Source of the DNA: Stentor coeruleus
Taxonomy: Eukaryota > Ciliophora > Heterotrichea > Heterotrichida > Stentoridae
Direction: 5' to 3'
Assembly (NCBI GenBank): GCA_001970955.1
Contig: MPUH01000012.1
Coordinates: forward strand, 62,001-126,000
Length of the DNA stretch: 64,000 nucleotides
The translations under genes and the position numbers were made by a program. Below, piece after piece: positions 8,306 through 19,173 of the stretch (its first letter is position 1; the number at the start of each line of letters is the position of its first letter). Under the pieces are notes generated by a model. That model was not told the DNA's origin. It did not search any database and was given only the letters and a program-made list of their open reading frames with translations.

Positions 8306-11300
8306 ATGTCAAATCTATTACCTAAAGGCTTGCCAACTTTGAAAAAAACTATATTTCGGGTTTACTCCCAGCTCATGCTCCATTCAACAATGTCTAAAAA
8401 AAACAAATTTCTCATTGGAGCTTTAGGAATGCTCTTACGACAAATAGTTTTAATATCGATCCCAGTTTTTTCAGGCTACTTTATAGAAAACTACTCTAAT
8501 AATGGGTACCTAGCCTATGCACTTTCCATTTTAAGACTAGATGTACTGTTTGCAAATATGAAATACACACAATATTATTCTTTATTACAAATTTCAATCA
8601 TCTCAATAAATGTGCTGTCAAAGTTCTCTCTCATTTTGCAATTTTACTATAAAAAATTTTGGTTTATAAGTATACCTTTGACATTAGCAAAATTCACATC
8701 TTTTCTAATTTACTACATTTTTCAAGTACCATTTTCATTATATGGTTTTTATGTTTTAGGGTTGTTGACTGGGCAGCAATTAGGAAAAAGCGAATATATA
8801 AATAATAGTTCTGGCGATATTATCTTAGAAGTCCTTGTTGTATTTCTTACATTACTTATGCATTTTATATTAATTTGGGACTTATTACTTGGAAACAAAC
8901 CGAAATTTGCTGAGAAAACTCACTTTAGGGCTCATTCTTTAGTCCAGGTCCACGAGCAATTTTTTCTTATTTTAATAAGTATCGTCAAAATGCTAGCTGA
9001 TACTGAATACTTTTTATATATTCTAATTGGTGGATCGTTATATTTATCCATTTGCTATTATTATTACCTTCCTTATTTCTCAAGAATTTATAATACTATT
9101 AACCTACATACTTGGCTTACTGTTATTTATGCTGCAGTTTTGCTGATTATTGGTAAAAAGTATGAAAATTATCATTTGCTTGATTTTAACTTGATTTTTT
9201 TATATATTTGCAGCTATTATTTAAGCAATGAAGCTATAAAAAAACGTATTATTATCATAAAAAATCAAACTTATTCGGATAATGCTTTTATTCATGAGCT
9301 TAGGATTAGATATTATCTTTTTGATAACTGTGACAGTTTTGATGAAAGGAAAGCCAAGATTTTTGAACATTTTCAGTTTGCTAGTAAGCATTTTTTTTCA
9401 TTTTCCCTGCAATATATTTGGGAAGCTGTTATTATTAATAAATTTATTAAAGACAGGGATTTAGTTTTATTGAAGCTTGCTAAGGTTAATATGAGTCAGT
9501 ATTTCAAGAATAAAACTTTGGCTGGGGATGTTATAAATGATCATCAGGGTTATAAATATAAAATTGAAGCAGAATTTCTTATGTTTGTAATATTTGATCG
9601 CAAATATCAGATAATTGATAAAAAAAACAACGATTTAGAACTAGTCCGGTTCTACAACCACTTCTGTGATTTCAAAGATATGGACTACAACCTAGTGAAA
9701 TCCTTAGCCGAATTCACAATAAAACTAACCCGTAAAACCTCAACCAAAATCTTCGAACGAGAACTCCAAAATATTGGAAAACAAATCCTTGAATACAAAA
9801 AAGCAGCTGATTTAATACATAAAAAATTTGGTTTAGAAAAAGATTTCAGTAGATTATATGGAAGTATGTTAAAAGATATCCTAAATATCGATGAAGGAAT
9901 GAATATACTTAAACAAAGCAATTATACATCTCAAATTGAATTAAGTCTAAACAGAGAAGTTGCTTATTTTGATAAAACATGCCCAGTTATGATAGTAAGT
10001 GGATGTTTTAATAGTATAGGAACAGTTGTTTATGCTAATGAAGCTGTTTATCAATTACTTAGTATAAGTGAAACTTTAAAACTAATAGGAACAAGTTTTA
10101 CTGAGATGATACCCCCACCTTTTGATGTGATTCATGATAAAGTTTTATTAAGATTTTTGTTTTATAGAAATTCTTCTGAACTTACAAGAAGTCATTTATT
10201 TCTTTTGAACTCACAAAAAAATTGTATTGAAGTTATTATGCATTTTAGACTAGCTTTTCATAAGAGTTACCCGTTTTTTATAGCAAGCTTTAAACCGATG
10301 TACCCAGCAAAGAATTTGATTTTATGCTCGATTGATGGGCTGATTTATAGTGTTTCTGAAAAAGTTAGAATTTGGTTTCCGGATTTGCAAGGGAATATAT
10401 ATACGAGTATTCCAAATATTGATAAGTATTTGATTGAAAATGATTATGATAAGATTTTCGAATATAATGAACAAGGGAAAATACTTATTATGAAAAAAAG
10501 TATGTTGAGTATTGATGGGTATAATCTACAGATTATATATTTTATTGAAAAAATTACTGATACCTCAGAAAATCTTGCAGTTAATAAACTTAGAATGGAA
10601 GGATATTTTACTACAATGATCCAAGATGGGAACCAAAAATCCTCAAAAAAAAACCTAAATCTTGATGACGACAGGAAAAAATCTTTTTACACAGGAAATT
10701 CACAAATGATTAATGCATTGAAATACGCTAAAATTCTTAGCTACTCTGCAAAAGGCTTATACCTAATCCAATTCATTTTTGCTATAATAGTCCTTTTGAT
10801 TATATATAAATTATTTTCAGATTTATCTTTTAATAGTATCATTGTTGAAATGGGTTCAATGAGATTTTTTTCATGTTCAATATTAGCCAACACCCAATCT
10901 TTAGAACTTATTCATAAAGGTCTTCCTGTTAGTAATCCTTCAAGTTTTTATAAAGAATCTATATATAACTCTTCACAAGAACTTAGAAATTTATTAGAAA
11001 AATATAAAACTATCAGCATCCCTTTGTTGAAAATACAAAAAAATTACTTTAAAGATAAAAATGTAGAGATTTTCAAATATTTAAACGGAAATTTCACAAG
11101 ATCGAAAGTCACTTTGTTTGATGCTATAGAAATAGTTATTAAATATTCAAATACAATCGCAAATGCTAATATAGAAAATTTCGAGAAAGTTATTGAAGAA
11201 AGGATGTTTTTATTAAACAATATTCCATGTAAATACATAAAAGCTTTAAATGATACTATTATGCTAACTGAAAAAGATTTACAACAAAGTATTGATTTAA

Positions 11301-12319
11301 TGTTTGAAATCATGAAATATGCTGAACTTTTATGTTTTATCCCATCGTTATTATTAATAGGAATTTCCATAGTTTGCTTGCTAAAAATAGAAATGACAAA
11401 CAAAGAGATTTGGAAAATGATCATGAAATGCCCACCTGAAGTAATCATAAACGCTCGTAATAAACTTACTGAACGACTTTATTATGTACATGAATATGAA
11501 TTTTATTCAGAAAAACATTCAAATATTATATTCCAGTTGCCTTATAAATTTTTCTCAACAAAATATTTCCTAAAAATTCTTTTTTTACTTTTTATTACAA
11601 TCTGTTATTATTTTACTATAAACTACAGCCCTCAATCATTGTTATTAACAGCAATAAAAGATGAACTTAGAAATTCAAACTTTGGGGCTATGAGACGTAT
11701 GCTTACACCTTTAACTCTTTTTTGGACTAGAGACGCTATATTAAATGAAGCTAATTTACCAAGTTTTATATCACTTGTTAGTAATTATGAAATTCCTTCA
11801 TCTTCACTTGAAATGAAATATCGCATTTCTCAGTTTAAATGGATTGAACAAGACACAATGAAATTTCTTACTAAATTGATACAAAGAGGATATAGTGTTA
11901 GCGATTACGAAAATCTAATGCTTGGAAACCCTTGTAAAATATTATCAACAGTTGATGGATGTTCATTAAGTTTAGTGTCTAAAGGTTTAGACTTAGGAAT
12001 AAAGCAATATTTAGACGAGCTTGAGTTTTATTATATTCAAGTTGGAATCACAACTAATTATTGTCAAGGGTTGGAATTAACAGAAAAATACAGTTTTGTT
12101 ATAGAGAAATCTTTAATTTATACTGTAAAAGTATTTTCAGTATTTACTTCAAACATGATTAAAGAAGCTAATTTATATACAATTTTAGCTACCTTCACAT
12201 ATGTCGCTGCTTTAGTTGCATATTATGCTATAGTCATGCATAAAACATCAGAAGAAGTTTTAATAAGTTTGAGGAATAAAGTCGAAATTCTCTCAGTATT
12301 TCAAGAATCGCAAAAATAA
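8306..12319 (+). CDS. TmcB-like multi-spanning membrane protein with PAS domain
   Basis: 1337 aa from ATG 8306. Residues ~30-320 carry about eight hydrophobic segments (KFLIGALGMLLRQIVLISI, FSLYGFYVLGLLTGQ and others). A cytosolic stretch follows, then a PAS-type module at ~558-665 (MIVSGCFNSIGTVVYANEAV, LIGTSFTEMIPPPFDVIHDK, HFRLAFHKSYPFFIASF). The C-terminal third has membrane segments near 812-835, 1004-1030, 1086-1110 and 1290-1315, with long Asn-rich loops between. This order matches the large ciliate proteins annotated as TmcB-like with a PAS sensor, abundant in Tetrahymena and Paramecium; their job is poorly known, and sensing or channel roles are guesses. Its closest relative is the next gene, 336 bp downstream on the same strand: a tandem duplicate. 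Ends TAA. Confidence 0.85.
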   Translation: MSNLLPKGLPTLKKTIFRVYSQLMLHSTMSKKNKFLIGALGMLLRQIVLISIPVFSGYFIENYSNNGYLAYALSILRLDVLFANMKYTQYYSLLQISIISINVLSKFSLILQFYYKKFWFISIPLTLAKFTSFLIYYIFQVPFSLYGFYVLGLLTGQQLGKSEYINNSSGDIILEVLVVFLTLLMHFILIWDLLLGNKPKFAEKTHFRAHSLVQVHEQFFLILISIVKMLADTEYFLYILIGGSLYLSICYYYYLPYFSRIYNTINLHTWLTVIYAAVLLIIGKKYENYHLLDFNLIFLYICSYYLSNEAIKKRIIIIKNQTYSDNAFIHELRIRYYLFDNCDSFDERKAKIFEHFQFASKHFFSFSLQYIWEAVIINKFIKDRDLVLLKLAKVNMSQYFKNKTLAGDVINDHQGYKYKIEAEFLMFVIFDRKYQIIDKKNNDLELVRFYNHFCDFKDMDYNLVKSLAEFTIKLTRKTSTKIFERELQNIGKQILEYKKAADLIHKKFGLEKDFSRLYGSMLKDILNIDEGMNILKQSNYTSQIELSLNREVAYFDKTCPVMIVSGCFNSIGTVVYANEAVYQLLSISETLKLIGTSFTEMIPPPFDVIHDKVLLRFLFYRNSSELTRSHLFLLNSQKNCIEVIMHFRLAFHKSYPFFIASFKPMYPAKNLILCSIDGLIYSVSEKVRIWFPDLQGNIYTSIPNIDKYLIENDYDKIFEYNEQGKILIMKKSMLSIDGYNLQIIYFIEKITDTSENLAVNKLRMEGYFTTMIQDGNQKSSKKNLNLDDDRKKSFYTGNSQMINALKYAKILSYSAKGLYLIQFIFAIIVLLIIYKLFSDLSFNSIIVEMGSMRFFSCSILANTQSLELIHKGLPVSNPSSFYKESIYNSSQELRNLLEKYKTISIPLLKIQKNYFKDKNVEIFKYLNGNFTRSKVTLFDAIEIVIKYSNTIANANIENFEKVIEERMFLLNNIPCKYIKALNDTIMLTEKDLQQSIDLMFEIMKYAELLCFIPSLLLIGISIVCLLKIEMTNKEIWKMIMKCPPEVIINARNKLTERLYYVHEYEFYSEKHSNIIFQLPYKFFSTKYFLKILFLLFITICYYFTINYSPQSLLLTAIKDELRNSNFGAMRRMLTPLTLFWTRDAILNEANLPSFISLVSNYEIPSSSLEMKYRISQFKWIEQDTMKFLTKLIQRGYSVSDYENLMLGNPCKILSTVDGCSLSLVSKGLDLGIKQYLDELEFYYIQVGITTNYCQGLELTEKYSFVIEKSLIYTVKVFSVFTSNMIKEANLYTILATFTYVAALVAYYAIVMHKTSEEVLISLRNKVEILSVFQESQK

Positions 12320-12655
12320 GAATATTTATTATGAATAATTAGTAAATCATAAGTTTTATATTATAGTGATACTAATGTTTATATTAATACATTTAGTTAC
12401 TTTATATGATAAATAAGATTTAAATAATTGTATTAGTAATTTTCAAACTATACATACAACTATTATTAATGGATTTTTATAATTATAAGTTTTAAAATTA
12501 TCTTTAGTTTTAGTATAATATTACCTTTGTATTACATAAAAATCTTTATATCTTATAAACCACAAACAATTGTTATAAATAATTTCTTGGTGTTGGCTTT
12601 TACTAACTAATTTTTATAATACTTACTATATATCAATGCTTGTAAAAATATTATA
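12320..12655. other. Intergenic between tandem paralogues
   Basis: 336 bp, extremely AT-rich, with no frame or RNA gene. It must hold the 3' end of the first paralogue and the promoter of the second. Confidence 0.6.
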
Positions 12656-15600
12656 ATGTCAAAACTTCTACCAGAAGGATTACCGCTTATGAAAAAAGCG
12701 CTTTTCAAGCTCTATATGAATCTTAACTTTACATCAAAAGGTTATCGTAGAGTCAATTACTTAATAGGGCTTTTTGGTACCATAATCAAGCAATTTCACT
12801 TTGTATCAATAGCAATATTTTCTGGATCAAACATCAAAAACTATTCAAATACCGGATATCTCCCTTATATTTTATCAATAATCCGTCTAGATTCTTTAAT
12901 CATCACCTTAGGTTTTCAAGATTATTTCACAATACTATTTATCCTATTAATATCCCTTAACACCATTGCAAAAATTATTTTGTTCATCCAATATTATTCT
13001 AAAACAAACACTTTTATTTATATTCCTCTCATTGTTGCAAGAATAACTTCATGGAATATTTCAAACATATTTCAAATCCCGTTTTTCTTTTATGGGGTCA
13101 TGTGCATAGCTTCTCTTTTAAGTTCTGATTTGAAAAATTCAGAGTATCTTGGAGAATTTAAACCTTTAAGTTTAGCTTTAGGAATACCTGTGATTTTTTT
13201 AACTTTGGTTTTGTATTGCAATTGTATTTTTGATTGTTTATTAGGGAATCAGCCTAAATATACGGATAAATCTTATACACGTGCATATTCGATTATACAA
13301 GTAAGGGAAATTGAGTTTATTATATTGATTTCGATTGTTAAAATTTTTGTTGATAGTGAGTATCTTTTATATTTATATGCAGTAATAGCTTTTTACAATT
13401 TGTACTGCTATATATATTATTTACCTTATTTCTCAATTACTTATAATTTGATTAATGCGCAAACTTGGATAACAGTGATTTTATCTGTGTTTCTTGTTTA
13501 TGTATCACTGAGGTATGATAATTTTTATATAACTGAGGTTAATTTTTTGTTCCTTTATGGTTTATCAATATTACTTAATAGAGAAGCTTTTAGAAGAAGA
13601 AATGAATATATAAAAAATTTGCAATCGATTAGCAATCCTTATATTCATGAACTCAAACTAAGACAATTCCTATTTTCAGAAAAATTCGACCCAAACGACC
13701 CTCCTACCGAAATTATTTCTAAAATCTTTGACCACTACCAAGCTGCTAACAAAAATTTTTTCTATTTCAAACTTCAATACATTTGGGAAGCTTTAATAAT
13801 AAAAAGGTATATAAAAGATATCCATCTATCAATCCTAAAAGTAGTCAAAGTTAACACCTGCTTATACAATAAAGGACCTCATTCTTCAGAATCCACAAAA
13901 CAAGGGAGTTTTTCTTACAAATTCTCTCTAGAAATCGACTATTTTCTATATTCAATATTCCAAAAAGGCTTAAAAAAACTCTCAAACAAAAATTTAGACC
14001 TAAAATTAGTCAAGTATTTTAGTTATTTAAACATATTCAAAGAACTAGATCATGATATAACCCATTCATTAATAGAATTCACTTTAAGTATAACATCAGA
14101 TACAACAGCTAACAGAATTAATAATAAAATCTTAGAAATAGGGAAAATGATCACAATATACAAAGATATGGGTAAAGATATACTAAATAAATTCGGAATG
14201 GAAAGCAAATTCACAAAAATTTATGGAAGTTTTTTAAGAGATGTGTTAAATTTAGATGAAGGAAACGAGATACTTAAAGAATGTGGAATAGTTTCACAAA
14301 TAGGGACTTCGTTAACTAAAGAAAAATCGGATTTTGATAAAACTGGCCCTGTGATGATTATAAGTGGCTGGTATAAAAATATTGGAACTATTGTTTATGC
14401 TAATTCTTCAGTATATTCTTTATTGAATATTAGCAATTCTAATAAACTTATTGGGATGAATTTTACTATGTTGATTCCCCAACCTTTTGACACTATACAT
14501 AATAATGTTTTGTTTAGGTTTTTGTTCCATAGAAATGGTATAGAATTAAAGAGAGCTCATTTATTTTTACTTGATGATAGTAGAAACTGTATTGAAGTTG
14601 TTATGGACTTCCGTATAGCTTTTTATAAAACTAACCCTTATTTTATTGCATCTTTTAAACCTATGCTCCCAGCCAAAAACCTTATCCTTTGTTCACCTCA
14701 AGGGCTGATTTATAGTACTTCAGAAAAAGTTAAGAGACTTTTCCCTAATTTAACTAAAAACATCCAAACTTCACTACCAAAAATATCAGAATATCTAGAA
14801 AAATACGAATCCGAAAAAATATTTGAATATCACGAAAATAATTTGCGATTTCTAATGAAAAAATCTGAACTTTCCATTGACGGTTTTGAAATGATGATAA
14901 TTTACTTTATCGAGCATGAATTTGATGATGAAATCTCAGACATGCCACAAAAGGCCAAAAGGAGAAAAGTGCAAATTGAGGATTATTTCACTGAAGATAT
15001 AAAGCAAAACAACTCTATAAAGGGTAAAGATTTTAAAAGGCTTGATTTATCAGAAAAATCAAAATCTGACGATAATGCTCAATTAAATATTGGAAATCAT
15101 GCAGCTAGAGTTTTGAAAATCTCAATCCGATCTTTAATTGGCTTGGAATTTATACTAACACTTTCAATCCTTTTAATCATACTTCAAATAATAAAATCCT
15201 TATCAGTAAACATAATCGTTTTTGATCTAGGATTATTCAGATATTTATCCTCCTCATCACTTTCTAATAGTTTTTCACTTCTTTTATTACAACGGAATTT
15301 TACTCTAGCTTTTAATGAAACTTTTTATAAAACAACTTTACTTACAGCTGCTACAATGCTTGAAGGTCTTGCAGATAAATATAAAGAAATTACTATACCT
15401 ATTCTTAATGAACAAAAATATTATCTTAATGAAATCCATTTGAATATGTTTAAACTTGAAGGTTCAGATTTTGTGCAATATGATAGTACTTTATTAGATG
15501 CTGTAAATAATGTTGTTCAATGTTCAAAACTTATAGCAAAAACAAATTTGACTGATATTGAAGAACTTGAAAATAAGGTTATGTTTATGATGAGAAATAT

Positions 15601-16895
15601 ACCTGGTAATTATATGGTAACTTTGAATTATACAGTGGGAAAAGTTATGAATGATTTGATTGATTCTTTAAATGTAATTTTCAGTTATTTGCAATATGTT
15701 GAACTTATATGTATATTTCCTCCTTTAGTTTTATTAATGATATCGATTGGGTGTTTTTATTTTATTGAGTCTACTAATAGGAAGATTTGGAATTTGATAT
15801 TGAATTGTAGTGTTGATAGCTTAATGCACACACGGATAAAACTTGTAGATAGGCTTTATTATGTTCATGAGTTTGAATATATCGCTGAAGAAAGCGGACA
15901 TAAAATCCGTAAAGGACTTTATATGACTATGGTTTTTATCCCTTTTTTTAAAGTTTTACTTCTTGCTTTAATATCCCTTGGGTTTTATNATTCATGAGTT
16001 TGAATATATCGCTGAAGAAAGCGGACATAAAATCCGTAAAGGACTTTATAAGACTATGGTTTTTATCCCTTTTTTTAAAGTTTTACTTCTTGCTTTAATA
16101 TCCCTTGGGTTTTATTTAGCTATTACTTATGGGCCACAGTCTTTGCTTTTAGAGATGTTTAAGAGTGAACTGATCCATACAAACTTTGGAGGTATGAGGC
16201 GTATTCTAACTCCTTTAACATTATTTTGGGGACGTAATGCCATATTTGAAGCTAGTGGATTACCTTCTTATTCAAATTTATTACCAAGTATAAATTTGGC
16301 TTCATCTGAAAAAGAGCTAAATTATAGAATCACCCAGTACCAGACTGTTCAATACATGCTAATGAGTTCACTTTTTAATGAAGCTCAAAGCAAATTCGGC
16401 TTTGAAAAATATATGCAACTTATGATTGGTGATGCATGTAATATTATCAATACAATCGATAATTGCACTAGTACTTTAGTAAGTCGTGGCCTGGACCCAG
16501 CAATGAAAATGTACCTTTACACTTTAGAAATGCAGCGAAGAATGGCAAAAACTCAAGGTTTCAACCCACTTGGTCTTATTAAAATAGAGAAATACAGCAA
16601 ACTTGTTGAAAAAAGCTTTGTATTTGGCTTACAAATCTATGCTAACTACACCGAAGATATAGTCATAGAACTTAAAAACCAAATGTCCCTAACCACTTAC
16701 CTGTTCTTTTTTTTCATATTCCTAATATATATCCTAATTATCCACAAAATTGCAGATAACATGACATCAAACCTTAGAAACAAAGCTGAAATCCTTTCTG
16801 TATTCTCAACTAAAAGACGTGAACATACTGAAAAAGCTACAACAAAAGGGGTGAAATTTACTGAAGACCTAAAACTAAAATTCATAGATAAATAG
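12656..16895 (+). CDS. TmcB-like PAS membrane protein, second tandem copy (contains assembly duplication)
   Basis: Paralogue of the preceding gene over its whole length: MSKLLPEGLPLMKKALFKLY against MSNLLPKGLPTLKKTIFRVY, with the same PAS core (VMIISGWYKNIGTIVYANSSV, HLFLLDDSRNCIEVVMDFR, residues ~561-668) and the same late motifs (GPQSLLLE, GGMRRILTPLTLFWGRNA). As printed it is broken at an N (15989), but the 125 bp before and after the N are the same apart from one base, so this is a contig overlap, not a biological repeat. Counting the overlap once gives one frame of about 1370 aa, close to the 1337 aa of its partner. About a dozen membrane segments are expected. ATG 12656, stop TAG. The next gene starts only 15 bp downstream. 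Function as uncertain as for the first copy. Confidence 0.85.
15864..16115. other. Assembly joint: 125 bp overlap around N at 15989
   Basis: 15864-15988 and 15991-16115 match with one difference (T/A in the codon after GGACTTTAT). A single N sits between them. This is best read as two contig ends that overlap but were not merged. Confidence 0.9.
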
Positions 16896-16910
16896 AATAA
16901 AAAACTTAAA

Positions 16911-17852
16911 ATGGAAGATGAAATTCAACCTTCTGAGCTAAAAACCCAAATGAAAAACTTAGAATGCTACTGCTCCGAACATGAAAATCTTATAAGTCTA
17001 CTCGAAGAAAAAGAAGAAATAATAAAGAATTATGAGACAAAAGTTCAAAAACTTTATGAAGATTTTAACTATAACGTACAGCTTATATATGAAAGAGATA
17101 GAGAAATTGATATATTAAATTCTAGAATTGATGAGCTTATAACAATTAACAGAGAAAAAGAAATAGAAATTGTTAGCCTACAAAGTTTATATAGTAAAGT
17201 TAAACAATTAGAGCACGAAAAACACTTATTAAATAAACGTATAGAGAATTTACTTGCTACTGAACATTATTCAAATACCCGCTATAGAAAACCTGCATCT
17301 CCAAGAATTGAAGATCCCGGGCTGGTTAATGAACATAGAACTCCAGCTCATAAAAAGTATCCATCAGCGACAACAAGCATAAGTCAATTAGAAAATCATT
17401 CTTTCTCATCTTATACAACCGCATTTCATAAAAAACGTGAAGATAACAATACAGCACCATTAGCGAAATTGAATTCTGATCTTGAAAAAAGAATTAAAGC
17501 ATTAGAACAAGAAGATAATAAAAACGAAAGTAGTTTTAAAAGAAGTAATACTGAAAGCTCGCATAATGATTATGATATTTCAATGACTAAAGAAAAACTT
17601 TCTGTTAAAGAAAAAGAGATTAATGCGCTTATTAAATCATTATCACCTTATAAACGTGAAAGTGGGAAAAAAAACAATGCAAAATTTGTGAACTTGGGGT
17701 ATTTGACAAAAGAACAAGAAAGAATGAAAACTGAACCAAGATGTAATTCAAGAGTTGGGTTGATGACTGAGATTGGAGATGAAAATGAAGGAAGTAAGCA
17801 TGAGCCTATGATTAGATGTGCTTCTGCTGTTGATAAGAGAATGATTAGTTAA
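16911..17852 (+). CDS. Coiled-coil protein, unknown function
   Basis: 313 aa, ATG 16911, only 15 bp after the stop of the preceding gene and without any GT...AG that would join them. Residues ~10-115 form a strong coiled coil (LISLLEEKEEIIKNYETKVQ, ERDREIDILNSRIDELI); the middle is Ser/Thr/Pro-rich and likely disordered; a second helix lies near 215-245 (KEKLSVKEKEINALIKSL). The Lys/Ser-rich end holds many possible phosphosites. The pattern is common in centriolar and ciliary linker proteins, but I cannot name a family. The tight spacing suggests little room for a separate promoter; read-through from the upstream gene or a very short promoter are both possible. Confidence 0.8.
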   Translation: MEDEIQPSELKTQMKNLECYCSEHENLISLLEEKEEIIKNYETKVQKLYEDFNYNVQLIYERDREIDILNSRIDELITINREKEIEIVSLQSLYSKVKQLEHEKHLLNKRIENLLATEHYSNTRYRKPASPRIEDPGLVNEHRTPAHKKYPSATTSISQLENHSFSSYTTAFHKKREDNNTAPLAKLNSDLEKRIKALEQEDNKNESSFKRSNTESSHNDYDISMTKEKLSVKEKEINALIKSLSPYKRESGKKNNAKFVNLGYLTKEQERMKTEPRCNSRVGLMTEIGDENEGSKHEPMIRCASAVDKRMIS

Positions 17853-17883
17853 ATGTTGTGATAATTAGAAATGTGTATATAAT

Positions 17884-18327
17884 ATGGATAGAAAAGCTTT
17901 TCATGAAGTTATGCCTAAAACTCCTTACTATAGGACTAATGGGACAGGAAGAGATACTTATATTGCTTATGATAATGGGGGGACTTTTCAGCCTATGATG
18001 ACACCTAGATCTTGTGAAAGAACATCATCACGTCCTAGAAGCTCAGTTTCAAAATCTTCGAATCGATCTTTACATTATATTTCTGATGGAACTGGCAGAG
18101 ATTCTTATATTCATGTATCTGATGGAGGTCTACACTGTTCTTCATCACCTAAACACTTTCTTCAAACATTCAAAAGTAGTTTACGCTCATATACACCTGT
18201 GAAAAAAAATAGTGACTTCTTTGTATGGACGCAAACCAGTTGGAAGACAAATAAAGAAAAACTTTTTACAAGAAATACTCATAGACGAGTCCAACAATGT
18301 GTGAATAGACTTTACAGGATTGCATAA
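17884..18327 (+). CDS. Small GTGRD-repeat protein, candidate ciliary
   Basis: 147 aa, ATG 17884, starting 31 bp after the preceding stop on the same strand. It carries two copies of one motif: TNGTGRDTYIAYDNGG (residues ~18-33) and SDGTGRDSYIHVSDGG (~68-83), about 50 residues apart, separated by a Ser/Arg-rich linker. The rest is basic and Ser-rich (SKSSNRSLHY, LFTRNTHRRVQQ). I recall GTGRDxYI...GG motifs from small ciliate and protist proteins, possibly ones that bind microtubules, but cannot confirm a named family. No membrane segment or signal peptide. Confidence 0.7.
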   Translation: MDRKAFHEVMPKTPYYRTNGTGRDTYIAYDNGGTFQPMMTPRSCERTSSRPRSSVSKSSNRSLHYISDGTGRDSYIHVSDGGLHCSSSPKHFLQTFKSSLRSYTPVKKNSDFFVWTQTSWKTNKEKLFTRNTHRRVQQCVNRLYRIA

Positions 18328-18433
18328 TTTTATAAATTTACTATAGAAAATGAATAAGTTTCCAGACTCAAAAGTATTTAATCGATATTTTTGAATGAAT
18401 TTTAATGATTGCTATTTAGATTATAAATAAGAA

Positions 18434-18434
18434 N
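18434..18434. other. Assembly gap (single N)
   Basis: One N in the short space between two convergent genes. Unlike most other Ns in this window, I see no repeated flank here. Confidence 0.8.
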
Positions 18435-18523
18435 CTGTTTCATAAATATAAATTACAAAATAAATACTTATAATTTATCTTATCCGATCTCATAAAAATT
18501 CTTATCTTTAACTACTAACTAAC

Positions 18524-18940
18524 CTAGCAGAAACTTAACACCCCTGCATTAACTGCAATGAATTTTAGAATATTTCCTAGTTCACAATTTGGGGCATTAA
18601 ATGGCATATTTTCTATAGATAAGAAATGAATAAGAGTTATGAAAGAACAAACACCAAATAATAATCTTGCAGCTTTTTGTGATCCATACATAACAAAAAA
18701 CACAGTCAATATCCCTAGAGTTCCTATAGTTTGCAATATAGCTTTTGAATAAATTGTAAGAGTTTTACCACTTAAGGAAATTCTATGTCCAGTTCCCATG
18801 TTCACACCAATAGCAATTTGGTTATAAAAGCGTAAAAAATCATTTTCCCAGTATATTGAGTCTGAAACCATCCAAACTGATAAAAGCAAGAAGTACCCTA
18901 AAATCATTATTTTGCTTATACACGTGCAGCAACAAGCCAT
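18524..18940 (-). CDS. Small four-helix membrane protein
   Basis: 138 aa, ATG at 18940. It begins MACCCTC, a Cys cluster likely to be palmitoylated. Hydrophobic segments lie near residues 8-25 (ISKIMILGYFLLLSVWMV), 68-86 (LQTIGTLGILTVFFVMYG), 91-108 (ARLLFGVCSFITLIHFLS) and 124-138. The spacing recalls small DoxX/SURF4-type four-helix proteins but I see no decisive motif, so I leave it unnamed. Stop TAG. Converges with the GTGRD gene across 196 bp. Confidence 0.7.
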   Translation of the reverse strand: MACCCTCISKIMILGYFLLLSVWMVSDSIYWENDFLRFYNQIAIGVNMGTGHRISLSGKTLTIYSKAILQTIGTLGILTVFFVMYGSQKAARLLFGVCSFITLIHFLSIENMPFNAPNCELGNILKFIAVNAGVLSFC

Positions 18941-19173
18941 GTTTATTTATATATTTTTTAGTTCTAAATATTAGGATTTCATATTGTAATAACAGGATTT
19001 CTAATAATATATTTCATTGATTAAGTCTAAGGTTTAGAATATTTTTTATTTATTATATGCATTATTTTATGATGAATATTTTAGTTTATAAGTATTTAAT
19101 TCTATTATTGTGGGTATCAATAAAATTAAAATACAAACAAATGGGGAAATCTTAATTATATTATTTAAGCATA

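Noticed and set aside
15978-16115. Second small gene start or internal duplication in the PAS protein
   Set aside because: Exact overlap of contig ends around an N; collapsing it gives one frame.
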